Shown here in pieces: positions 1 through 6,689 of a stretch of 11,087 nucleotides of DNA; the stretch's first letter is position 1; every line of letters starts with the position of its first letter. The stretch lies in contig CAJUNR010000061.1 of NCBI GenBank assembly GCA_910587765.1, positions 1 to 11,087 on the forward strand. The letters run 5' to 3'. The position numbers and the translations under genes were made by a program. Under the pieces are notes generated by a model. It made no database searches and was not told the DNA's origin. It saw nothing but the letters and a program-made list of their open reading frames with translations. This DNA is from an uncultured Lachnospiraceae bacterium (GTDB taxonomy: Bacteria > Bacillota > Clostridia > Lachnospirales > Lachnospiraceae).

Positions 1-103
1 GTACCCAAAGGGCATAAATACCGCTGCGTCCCTTCATTAAGCGCGAGCGGGGTCTTGAAGGATGATCTGCCCGCATCAGGCGTCCGGGTGGCGTAGGTGT
101 GAA
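1..103 (+). repeat. Left arm of a 103-bp inverted repeat closing the window
   Basis: Position i pairs with position 11075-i of the right arm (10972-11074). The arms differ at six sites, counted in the left arm: 43, 56, 66, 75, 78 and 95. That is about 94% identity, and the first 42 bases match exactly. The match stops at 103, shortly before the ribosome binding site of the hydrolase gene. Because the arm starts at base 1, its true outer boundary is not visible. One frame is open from base 1 to a TAG at 94-96, and a frame on the other strand is also open throughout, so it could be the 3' end of a duplicated gene or a dispersed non-coding repeat. No transposase and no target-site duplication can be seen. 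Confidence 0.9.
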
Positions 104-137
104 AGTAACTTGTCCGTTACAGAAAGAAGAGGAATTT

Positions 138-1034
138 ATGGTAGATAAACAGCGTCACAACCAGAATTTGATGAGGGCAATCAAGCGAATGCACACGCTT
201 GTGGAGAACGAAGACATTGAGAAACAGCGGGCTTCCAAAGACAATCTGGGAAATCTGCTGGTGCGCAGCGCCGATATGAATTATGAAGACGTGGAGGTGG
301 ACGGCATTCCGGCTGAATGGGTCAGCGTTAAGCGGAGCCACATGAAAAAATACGTCCTGCTCTATTGTCATGGCGGAGGTTACAATACGGGCAGTCTGAA
401 ATATGCCCGCAGCATCACCAATAAGCTGGCCGCCTCCACTTCCATGGACGTTCTAAGCTTTGATTACCGTCTGGCGCCGGAAAACCCCTATCCGGCCGCG
501 CTTCATGACGCAGTCAGGATGTGGGATTATCTGATGTATCAGGGATACGGCGCCAGAGACGTGGTGGTGGCCGGTGATTCTGCCGGCGGAAATCTCGCGC
601 TTGTCCTCACCCTGACTTTAAAAGAACAGAAGCGCATCCTCCCGAGAGGACTGGTGCTGTTCTCCCCGTGGACCGATCTGACCCGGAGCGGCGCCTCCCA
701 CCGGAGCAGGAAAGAGATCGATCCCATCCTGACCGAAGAATATCTGACCCGCGCCATCGAAGACTACGCCGGGGAGCGGGACCTGCAGGATCCGTTTCTC
801 TCGCCGCTCTACGGAGATTTTCACGATTTCCCGCCTACGCTGATTCAGGCGGGCGGAAACGGAATCCTGCTCTCGGACGCCCAGGACCTTCACAAACAGA
901 TGATCCGCCATCAGGTAGGCGCCCGCATTGCCGTCTATCAGGGGATGTGGCACGTCTTCCAGATGTCCCCCTTTAAGACTGCCTACGAAGCCATGGACCA
1001 GGCGGCGGAATTTATCTTCGATATCTGCCGGTAA
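138..1034 (+). CDS. Alpha/beta hydrolase, HSL (hormone-sensitive lipase-like) esterase family
   Basis: Probable cytoplasmic carboxylesterase of 298 residues, the usual length for the family; it should hydrolyse short acyl esters, but the substrate cannot be told. The family marks are in order: oxyanion-hole motif HGGGY (residues 78-82), DYRLAPE (109-115), nucleophile elbow GDSAGG with Ser148, the DPFLSPLYGDF segment (from 218), and the catalytic-His segment GMWHVF with His272. The acid position is odd: the GxxD/E segment reads GGNGILLSD, with Asn241-Gly242 where family members have Asp or Glu; Asp247 lies just downstream. No signal peptide or membrane segment. The start at 138 is chosen because GAGG (129-132) sits 5 bases upstream; an in-frame GTG at 99 would add 13 residues, lies inside the repeat and has no good ribosome binding site. 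No convincing promoter is visible upstream, so transcription may enter from outside the window. The 3' end converges on the DegV gene. Confidence 0.9.
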   Translation: MVDKQRHNQNLMRAIKRMHTLVENEDIEKQRASKDNLGNLLVRSADMNYEDVEVDGIPAEWVSVKRSHMKKYVLLYCHGGGYNTGSLKYARSITNKLAASTSMDVLSFDYRLAPENPYPAALHDAVRMWDYLMYQGYGARDVVVAGDSAGGNLALVLTLTLKEQKRILPRGLVLFSPWTDLTRSGASHRSRKEIDPILTEEYLTRAIEDYAGERDLQDPFLSPLYGDFHDFPPTLIQAGGNGILLSDAQDLHKQMIRHQVGARIAVYQGMWHVFQMSPFKTAYEAMDQAAEFIFDICR

Positions 1035-1041
1035 AGCCGCA

Positions 1042-1926
1042 TCAGTCCAGATACTGAATGCCCGCTCCGAGGAGTCCGGAACCGAGATAGATAGAGAGCG
1101 CGGCCCCGATCTTCGCCCGGTACAGGCGCCTGCTGCCCGGCAGCAGTTCGGTCAGCCTGCGCTCGAGCGCCTCGCGCTCCGCGGGCGCGCCGCCGTCCGC
1201 CACTACCAGATTGTAGGGACGGCCTTCTTCCTTCAGTTCTTCCACCAACTGCAGAAGTCGTTTTTCTACCTGCTTACGAGTCCGCACTTTGGCCGCCGTG
1301 TAAATCTCGCCTTCCGCGTCGAAGGACAGGATGGGCTTGATGTCCAGAAGCATTCCCGCCAGAGCGGCCGCCTTCCCGATCCGTCCGCCTTTCTGGAGAT
1401 ATTCGAGAGTATCAATGGAAAAGAAGACTTTGGTCTCTTTGATCAGACGTCGGATCTTTTTCTTCAATTCCTCAAAATTCATACCCTCTTCTATGTACGC
1501 GGCCGCCTGCAGGGCAATGACGCCGATGCCGATGCTGGCCTGTCTGGAATCGTAGACCTCCACTTCCAGCCCTTCCAGTTCCTCCGCCGCCAGCCGTACA
1601 TGGTTCACCGTTCCGGACAGTCCTCCGGACAGAAGAATGGCAACCGCTTTCGTATAACCCTGTCTTTTGATCTCGGCAAAGGTATCCTCCACATCCGCCC
1701 CGCTCGGGGTGCTCGATTTCGGCAGTTCCGTTTTCAGTTTCTCATAGATATCCTCCGCATGGATATCGATCCCGTCCCGGTATTCTCCGTCCGAACAGGT
1801 GATTCCCATGGGGAGGATAAAAAGATGGTGCTTTTCGGCCAGTTCCTGCGGCACATCCGCGCAGGAATCCGTGATTACGGCAATTTTCCCGATCGTTTTT
1901 TCGGTTCGTGTTTCTTCTGTCGGCAT
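1042..1926 (-). CDS. DegV-family (FakB-like) fatty acid-binding protein
   Basis: 294-residue cytoplasmic protein of the DegV family. Members bind a fatty acid in a deep tunnel, and the FakB members present it to the kinase FakA for phosphorylation and phospholipid synthesis. Recognised from ITDSCADVP near the N-terminus (residues 18-26), SSTPSGAD (71-78), the LLSGGLSGT loop (98-106), VYDSRQASIG, the KGGRIG segment followed by LLDIKPIL, and the C-terminal IGAALSIYLGSGLLGAG. The loop that normally reads SSxLSGTY has Gly in place of the second Ser. No fakA-like kinase is in the window, so a FakB role is unproven. The start at 1926 (ATG) is preceded by purine-rich GGGGGAA and AAGGAG; an upstream TTG at 1953 would add nine residues and consume the ribosome binding site. 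It has its own promoter and ends 7 bp from the convergent hydrolase. Confidence 0.93.
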   Translation of the reverse strand: MPTEETRTEKTIGKIAVITDSCADVPQELAEKHHLFILPMGITCSDGEYRDGIDIHAEDIYEKLKTELPKSSTPSGADVEDTFAEIKRQGYTKAVAILLSGGLSGTVNHVRLAAEELEGLEVEVYDSRQASIGIGVIALQAAAYIEEGMNFEELKKKIRRLIKETKVFFSIDTLEYLQKGGRIGKAAALAGMLLDIKPILSFDAEGEIYTAAKVRTRKQVEKRLLQLVEELKEEGRPYNLVVADGGAPAEREALERRLTELLPGSRRLYRAKIGAALSIYLGSGLLGAGIQYLD

Positions 1927-1967
1927 ATGTTCCCCCGCTCCTTTGTATTTCAAAGTATGTGAAAAGT

Positions 1968-1996
1968 ATCTTAATACAATCTTAAAAAAGATGCAA
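1968..1996 (-). promoter_or_regulatory. Promoter of the DegV-family gene
   Basis: Reading on the minus strand: -35 TTGCAT (1991-1996), 17-base spacer, -10 TAAGAT (1968-1973), about 40 bases upstream of the ATG at 1926. This is a good sigma-A match. It lies between the DegV gene and the end of the ABC operon, in a 100-bp gap, so the DegV gene can be transcribed independently of the operon upstream of it. Confidence 0.7.
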
Positions 1997-2029
1997 GACT
2001 TTTCTTCGCGGAGTATGAAACATTTCCGT

Positions 2030-3859
2030 TTATTCCCCTCTTTTTGCCAGCAGTTTGGCCGGTTCTGCCCGCAGATTCAGCCAGATCCCGGCTCCGGAGA
2101 TGACGCTCCCGGCAAGTAGAATCGCGCAGACCGCCTGGATTGTCTCCTGAAGCGGGAAACCGTTCTCCTCTTCCGTCTTTTCTGTTTCGCCGGAGGAGAT
2201 CATGCCGTTGCTGAAGGAGGTGTCATAATAGCCCGCCGGACCGATACTCCCGGCGATCCGATCCGAGAGAAGACTGCCGGCCGTACACCCGCAGACGCTC
2301 CCGGCGGATATGAGCAGAAAAATTCCCGTGAACAGCGACAGAAAACATTTTCTTCTGGTCAGTCCCAGACACCGTTCCACGGCGGTTCTCTCTCCCTGAC
2401 GGATGATAAAGAGCCAGGTAAAATAGGAAAGGACCATCAGGACGAGCGCCAGCCCCATGAAGACCAGAAGTCTGGAGATCTGCTTCATATTTTCCATGCC
2501 GGCCTCCATCTGTGTATAACCCCCGTCATAGAACGTGATTTCCACATTGTCGACGCCCTGCCGGTTCCATTTTTCGAGGTAATCCCGAATCGTCCCGTTC
2601 TCGATCTGGAAGGAAGTGGTACTGCCCGTCATGGGGCCGAAAGCCACGATATTGTTTTCATCGGAATTTCTGACGGAACGGCTGGGGATGAGGATCTCGT
2701 TATAGGCCAGTCCGTATTCGTCCTTCAGGCCGATATTTCCGCTGTACATACCAACAATCGTATACTCGCTGTCTTCAAATATGGGATAACACTCCCCCTG
2801 CGTATTCAGAAGCGTCGTCACCGTATACCCGCTGTTGCCGTACATAGTGCTCGCCGCCGACCGGTGATTGGCATAGAGAAGCGGCAGCCGGATCGGATCT
2901 CCCGGCTGAAGGTTATTTTTCAGAGCGAAATTCTCCGAAACGAGGCACACCTTCTCTCCGGCTTCATATTCTTCTTTTGTAAATTCCCGGCCGGAGGTGA
3001 TCCAGGCTTCTCCGTTGTAAAAGGCCATGATCAGATGCAGGTTATCGGTCGCGGTCACGGGAAAAATATGCATGGTATAATCCTTGACTCTCAGAAGCTC
3101 CAGCCAGCGCTTTCCCCGCCTGGTCTCGTAAAATCCTTCCGTCACCTCATCGTAGAAAGCGCCGATTTCCACTTCATCTTCCAGTTCTTCTCCTTCCGGT
3201 CCCACCTGATCGGACTCCAGAATCGGCCAGGGAACATATTCCGATACCATATCCTCTTCGTATTTCTTTTCGCTGTCATGTCCCGGCCGGTTCTGCAGGC
3301 TCATAATGTAGGTGCGGCCGGCGTACAGCTTCTCCGGCTGCGGATCATAATGGTTGCAGAAGGTAATATTGAGCCCTTCCCACAGTCCGGTGCCGTCTGA
3401 GAGGACACGGGTAACGGTGAGTGTTACCGGATGATCCGGAACCACGTCCTCCAGGGGCGACGCTTCTACGATAATGGTACTGCTCAGCCCCTTATACATG
3501 GTGTACTGCGGATTATAGGCCCCGTAGAACACCCTCTTCTCCGGTCCGGACAGATAGTCCGCACCCTCAAAATCAAGGACGGACAGCGGAACACAGCGAT
3601 CATATACCGGCCGGTTATAAACGTGGTAATCCTTGATTCCCGCGTCCCACCGCCGGATCTCCTCTACGGCATCCGCTTTCTGCTCCACCGTGCCGATGGT
3701 CATAAATCCGTCTTCATATGCTTTCATATTCCGGCTGTTGATCGCCTGAAAACCCCTGCCAAGACTGAAAAGCCCCGCCGCCAGCAAAAGCAGAAGGAAA
3801 AACAGGCAGGCTCTCCCCTTCATCCGCCAGAGCTGGCGGATACTGTTTCGTAAAATCAT
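2030..3859 (-). CDS. ABC transporter permease, FtsX/MacB-like, with large extracytoplasmic domain
   Basis: 609-residue membrane subunit, last gene of a three-gene ABC operon. The topology is that of the FtsX/MacB/LolCE class: one N-terminal membrane helix (about 17-34), a long polar extracytoplasmic domain (about 35-460), then three C-terminal helices (about 462-485, 506-530 and 574-594). The cytoplasmic loop after the second helix reads RQGERTAVERCLGLTRRK, the conserved FtsX loop that contacts the ATPase. Such transporters usually do not translocate a substrate through a channel but transmit ATPase-driven movement to the outside, for example to extract lipids, peptides or antibiotics or to activate cell-wall enzymes; which applies here cannot be read. 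A polar Thr/Glu-rich stretch (about 555-570) separates the last two helices. The start at 3859 is preceded by AGGAG (3869-3873) at 9 bases; an in-frame ATG at 3886 would place that site inside the gene. It is 82 bp downstream of the ATPase gene, with a hairpin in the gap. Confidence 0.9.
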   Translation of the reverse strand: MILRNSIRQLWRMKGRACLFFLLLLLAAGLFSLGRGFQAINSRNMKAYEDGFMTIGTVEQKADAVEEIRRWDAGIKDYHVYNRPVYDRCVPLSVLDFEGADYLSGPEKRVFYGAYNPQYTMYKGLSSTIIVEASPLEDVVPDHPVTLTVTRVLSDGTGLWEGLNITFCNHYDPQPEKLYAGRTYIMSLQNRPGHDSEKKYEEDMVSEYVPWPILESDQVGPEGEELEDEVEIGAFYDEVTEGFYETRRGKRWLELLRVKDYTMHIFPVTATDNLHLIMAFYNGEAWITSGREFTKEEYEAGEKVCLVSENFALKNNLQPGDPIRLPLLYANHRSAASTMYGNSGYTVTTLLNTQGECYPIFEDSEYTIVGMYSGNIGLKDEYGLAYNEILIPSRSVRNSDENNIVAFGPMTGSTTSFQIENGTIRDYLEKWNRQGVDNVEITFYDGGYTQMEAGMENMKQISRLLVFMGLALVLMVLSYFTWLFIIRQGERTAVERCLGLTRRKCFLSLFTGIFLLISAGSVCGCTAGSLLSDRIAGSIGPAGYYDTSFSNGMISSGETEKTEEENGFPLQETIQAVCAILLAGSVISGAGIWLNLRAEPAKLLAKRGE

Positions 3860-3890
3860 ATGCTCATTCTCCTGTTGAAAATCCATCTGT

Positions 3891-3920
3891 CCGGACCCGC
3901 GGAAATGTCCCGCAGGCCGG
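3891..3920 (-). promoter_or_regulatory. Stable hairpin in the mRNA between the ATPase and permease genes
   Basis: On the minus strand, CCGG-CCTGCGG pairs with CCGCGGG-T-CCGG: an 11-bp GC-rich stem with one G-U pair and one bulged T, and a 7-base loop. It lies between the ATPase stop (3942) and the permease start (3859). No T-run follows, so it is probably not a simple terminator; it may set mRNA stability or the ratio of the two subunits. A second weak stem, GAAAAA-CGAC-TTTTTC, lies just upstream at about 3922-3937. Confidence 0.5.
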
Positions 3921-3941
3921 TTGAAAAAGTCGTTTTTCTGC

Positions 3942-4613
3942 TCAGCGCACCTGATCCAGTTTTCCGTCCGTCATCCGGAATACATGGTCCGTCTCGTCCG
4001 CCACGCCCTGATTGTGGGTAATGACGATGACGGTATACCCGTCTTCGTGAGCCAGTTCTTTCAAAAGCGCCACGATCTTCCGCTCGTTGTCCGAATCCAG
4101 ATTGCCGGTAGGCTCGTCGGCGAGAATGATCTCCCCTCCCGCCGCCACCGCCCGGGCAATGGCCACCCGCTGCTGCTCTCCGCCGCTCATCATCTTCGGA
4201 AACTGCCGGTAGATCCGCTCGCCAAGCCCTACCCGCTGCAGCAGCTTCTCCGCGCGGGCAGCCGCCTCCTTTTTGCGGATTTTCTTGAACTCCATCGGCA
4301 GCATCACATTTTCCAGCGCCGTCAGAAGCGGAAACAGATGAAACGACTGATAGACCACCGACGCCTGGTTCAGCCGGTAAGCGTCCCGATCCATCTGCGC
4401 AAGCGGCTGTCCCTGCACGTAGATCGCTCCGTCCGAAGGCACATCCAGCCCCGCCAGCAGCGACAGAAACGTACTTTTTCCGCTTCCGGATTCCCCGACA
4501 ATGGCATAAAAGCCTCCCTGCTCAAACCCGCAGCTCACATCCTTCACCGCGTCCACTTTCTGATATTTCGTCTGATAACTGTACGACACATGTTCCGCCC
4601 GTAATATTTCCAT
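3942..4613 (-). CDS. ABC transporter ATP-binding protein (MacB/LolD/BceA type)
   Basis: 223-residue cytoplasmic ATPase that would power the two FtsX-type permeases flanking it. All nucleotide-binding motifs are present: Walker A GESGSGKST (residues 40-48), Q-loop Gln89 in VVYQSFHLFP, signature MSGGEQQRV (142-150), Walker B IILADEPTGNLD (162-173) with Asp166 and Glu167, and H-loop His200 in VITHNQ. Length and the DEPTGNLD sequence are typical of the subgroup that works with FtsX-type permeases. The signature begins with Met instead of the common Leu, a conservative change. The start at 4613 has AAAGG (4623-4627) at 9 bases; an in-frame ATG at 4643 would add ten residues with no clear ribosome binding site. 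It lies 57 bp after the stop of the HTH-permease gene, in the same operon. Confidence 0.95.
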   Translation of the reverse strand: MEILRAEHVSYSYQTKYQKVDAVKDVSCGFEQGGFYAIVGESGSGKSTFLSLLAGLDVPSDGAIYVQGQPLAQMDRDAYRLNQASVVYQSFHLFPLLTALENVMLPMEFKKIRKKEAAARAEKLLQRVGLGERIYRQFPKMMSGGEQQRVAIARAVAAGGEIILADEPTGNLDSDNERKIVALLKELAHEDGYTVIVITHNQGVADETDHVFRMTDGKLDQVR

Positions 4614-4670
4614 ATTCCTCTGCCTTTCTTCTGAATAATACAATCTGCAATTCTGTTTACCGCATCATTT

Positions 4671-6428
4671 TCAAGTCTCAAACAACGCCTCCATCACGCT
4701 CACTTTCAGGATTTTCCAGATGGCCAGACTGTTGCCCAGCATATAGCAAATCCCTACCAGACAGCCGGACAGCGCCGAATCCGCTCCGTAATTTCCCTGA
4801 AGGAGCACGGACAGTACATTTCCGAGGACAACCCCGGACACGACCAGCAGAAGCTGCTCCGTGAAGAAGATCCGGAAGCACCGCCACCGCCCCAGTCCGA
4901 TGGAGCGCAGGAGCGCCGCTTCTTTCTTCCGGCTGTTAAGGAGCAGTAAAGTGACCAGATAACCCGCTCCTACAATCAGCGTCAGCAGAAACGGGAAGAA
5001 CGCCCGCACCGCGTCGATCACCTGCCTCAGATGATTGGCCGTGTCAATGAACGCCGCGTCGTTGACGGTCAGAGCCGTCCCGTTCAGGGAATGATCTTCT
5101 GTCAGAGGATTCCGGTTCTGAAGTCCCAGCGCTTTCATCTCCTGCTTGAACGCATTCAGGTTCAGCGTATCCGACAGGCGGAAGGAAACCGCGTCCGCAT
5201 AAAACGGAATCTCCTGCCGTCTGTAGGCTTCCCGGATCAAATGGAACGGGACCAGAATATCCGGCGTTACATTGACGTTGCCCCCTACAGAAATACTGGT
5301 GCCAAGATCTACGTACCCGGCGATCTCATAGACCGTCGTCTCCAGCGGATCGGCGAAAAGTTCCGTGCTTTTCTCATTCTGCCGGTAATAATAGTACTGG
5401 CAGAGCGTAATCTGGTCGCCCAGCTTCCAGCCGTTTTCCTCCAGCAGTTCTTTGGATACGATACATTTGGCCGCCGTCCCCTGAAGGAGGGAGCTGTCCT
5501 CCCCCGCATTCCAGACGACGTCCGTTTCCTCCAGATCCCGGACCGCCGCTTCCAGACAGTTCGCTCCGGCCAGATAGAGGTTCAGATTCTCCCACTGACC
5601 CGGAATCACTCTGTCAAGCCCGGCCTTCAGCCGCACATTCAGATGAAGATTTTCCACATATTCGGAATCCAGAACCCCCTGTACAATCCGGTCCGGAATG
5701 AAGATTCCTGCCTGCCGGTTTCCGTCCGGCGTCGTGATGTAGGCGTTGACCGGAATCGCCTCCGGAAGCGTCAGGAGCTGCCTCTCATTGTTGGCGATAT
5801 TGGACAGATAGGTGTGCAGAAGCAGCACGACCAGAATATCCATCAAAATCGTCAGCGTGCTTTTGATCTTATGCCGCCCGATCTTCACCTCCCGGATTCG
5901 TTCGTTCTTCCACAGAAGCCAGAAAGCGGCGATCCCGCAGGCCGCGGAAAGAAAGCCGGCCCACAGATAGAAGACCACCGGATCTTTGTACCACCCGCCG
6001 CCGAGGGCGGACGCCGCATCCGGCAGCGGAACCCCTCTGCCGTGCAGAAGCAGAGAGCGGATGCCGGCCCAGAGCAGATACAGAAGCCCGCACGCGCTTG
6101 CCAGAAGCAAAAGCCTCGCTTTTCCCAACTGCCGCTTCTGTTCCTCCGCCTCTTCCGACCGGATGATCGTATCCCGCACTACGAGCTCCGCCTCCTCCCG
6201 GTCGATCACCGGTTCCTGCACCCGCTCGCTCTGCATCAGTTCCAGAATACTCACTCCCAGATGCTCCGCCAGCGAATCCAGCATCTTGATGTCCGGAAAG
6301 CAGGCGCCGTTCTCCCATTTGGAAACCGCCTTGTCCGACACATACAAAAGATCCGCCAGTTGTTTCTGCGTCAGTCCCCTTTCCTTTCTCATGTCTCTGA
6401 TAAATTTTCCAAATTTGATTGTGTCCAT
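4671..6428 (-). CDS. Fusion of an XRE-family DNA-binding domain with an FtsX-type ABC permease
   Basis: 585 residues, first gene of the ABC operon. Residues about 6-60 form an XRE/Cro-type helix-turn-helix (GLTQKQLADLLYVSDKAVSKWENG spans the two helices and the WENG turn). A charged linker (about 65-103) leads to two membrane helices (104-124, 151-173), an arrangement seen in membrane-bound XRE regulators. A further helix (about 191-208), an extracytoplasmic domain (about 209-474) and three C-terminal helices (about 475-498, 520-543, 550-571) give an FtsX-type permease, including the loop RKKEAALLRSIGLGRWR. The HTH should lie in the cytoplasm. The start at 6428 has GGGAG (6437-6441) at 8 bases; the frame stays open upstream to 6635, but that stretch overlaps the promoter and terminator and is probably not translated. 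Inferred role: permease subunit that also senses and regulates, perhaps its own operon. The reading frame shows no break, and both halves look intact. Confidence 0.88.
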   Translation of the reverse strand: MDTIKFGKFIRDMRKERGLTQKQLADLLYVSDKAVSKWENGACFPDIKMLDSLAEHLGVSILELMQSERVQEPVIDREEAELVVRDTIIRSEEAEEQKRQLGKARLLLLASACGLLYLLWAGIRSLLLHGRGVPLPDAASALGGGWYKDPVVFYLWAGFLSAACGIAAFWLLWKNERIREVKIGRHKIKSTLTILMDILVVLLLHTYLSNIANNERQLLTLPEAIPVNAYITTPDGNRQAGIFIPDRIVQGVLDSEYVENLHLNVRLKAGLDRVIPGQWENLNLYLAGANCLEAAVRDLEETDVVWNAGEDSSLLQGTAAKCIVSKELLEENGWKLGDQITLCQYYYYRQNEKSTELFADPLETTVYEIAGYVDLGTSISVGGNVNVTPDILVPFHLIREAYRRQEIPFYADAVSFRLSDTLNLNAFKQEMKALGLQNRNPLTEDHSLNGTALTVNDAAFIDTANHLRQVIDAVRAFFPFLLTLIVGAGYLVTLLLLNSRKKEAALLRSIGLGRWRCFRIFFTEQLLLVVSGVVLGNVLSVLLQGNYGADSALSGCLVGICYMLGNSLAIWKILKVSVMEALFET

Positions 6429-6455
6429 CCCAATCTCTCCCTGTAACTTCTTACT

Positions 6456-6465
6456 GTTCCGGAAC
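6456..6465. promoter_or_regulatory. Perfect 10-bp palindrome in the leader of the HTH-permease gene (possible operator)
   Basis: GTTCCGGAAC is its own reverse complement and lies 28 bp upstream of the ATG at 6428, downstream of the candidate promoter. A second TTCCGG half-like sequence occurs near 6500 on the minus strand. XRE-type dimers bind short palindromes, so this is a reasonable candidate for self-regulation, but 10-bp palindromes also arise by chance in CCGG-rich DNA. Confidence 0.3.
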
Positions 6466-6550
6466 TGATTCCGTATTTCGCCGGTCCCTGCAGTCCCGCC
6501 CCGCCGGAACCGTCTGCGTATCGTTTCGGCAGATTTCTCTGACTGGAGAA

Positions 6551-6580
6551 AGTGTAGCATACAGACGGCAAAAAAGGCAA
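6551..6580 (-). promoter_or_regulatory. Candidate promoter of the ABC operon
   Basis: On the minus strand: -35 TTGCCT (6575-6580), 18-base spacer, extended -10 TGCTACACT with TACACT at 6551-6556. It predicts a leader of roughly 115 bases before the ATG at 6428. The -35 overlaps the downstream arm of the terminator of the protease gene. It is an imperfect match, but the best one in the gap. Confidence 0.5.
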
Positions 6581-6605
6581 TCCACCAAAAGTAGAATGCC
6601 TTTTT
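6570..6605 (-). terminator. Rho-independent terminator after the subtilase gene
   Basis: On the minus strand AAAAAGGCATTCTAC pairs with GTGGATTGCCTTTTT: 14 pairs with one T-T mismatch and a 5-base loop (TTTTG), ending in a run of six T. It lies about 85 bp past the subtilase stop at 6690 and separates the protease operon from the ABC operon. The A-run on the other side makes it potentially active in both directions. Confidence 0.85.
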
Positions 6606-6689
6606 ATATGCGCAGGGGAGCGTAAGGAAATTCAAAAAGAAGCTGTCCTGTAGCAGACCCCTGTATTCATTTTACCTGTGCCATCTCTT

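Noticed and set aside
928..1962. Long open frame (+) opposite the DegV gene
   Set aside because: It lies antisense to a gene with clear family motifs, begins inside the hydrolase gene, has no ribosome binding site, and its product has no recognisable features.
2009..2028. Hairpin just after the last ABC operon gene as a terminator
   Set aside because: The stem is interrupted (CGGA and ATG pairs only) and no T-run follows directly; the later T-run belongs to the DegV promoter region.
5031..6446. 471-codon open frame (+) opposite the HTH-permease
   Set aside because: Antisense shadow of a well-supported gene; the arginine-, glutamine- and proline-rich composition is typical of the complement of membrane-protein codons.
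6429..6635. N-terminal extension of the HTH-permease to the ATG at 6635, which would add a membrane helix
   Set aside because: It covers the terminator and candidate promoter, and the internal ATG at 6428 has a good ribosome binding site and starts right at the HTH domain.
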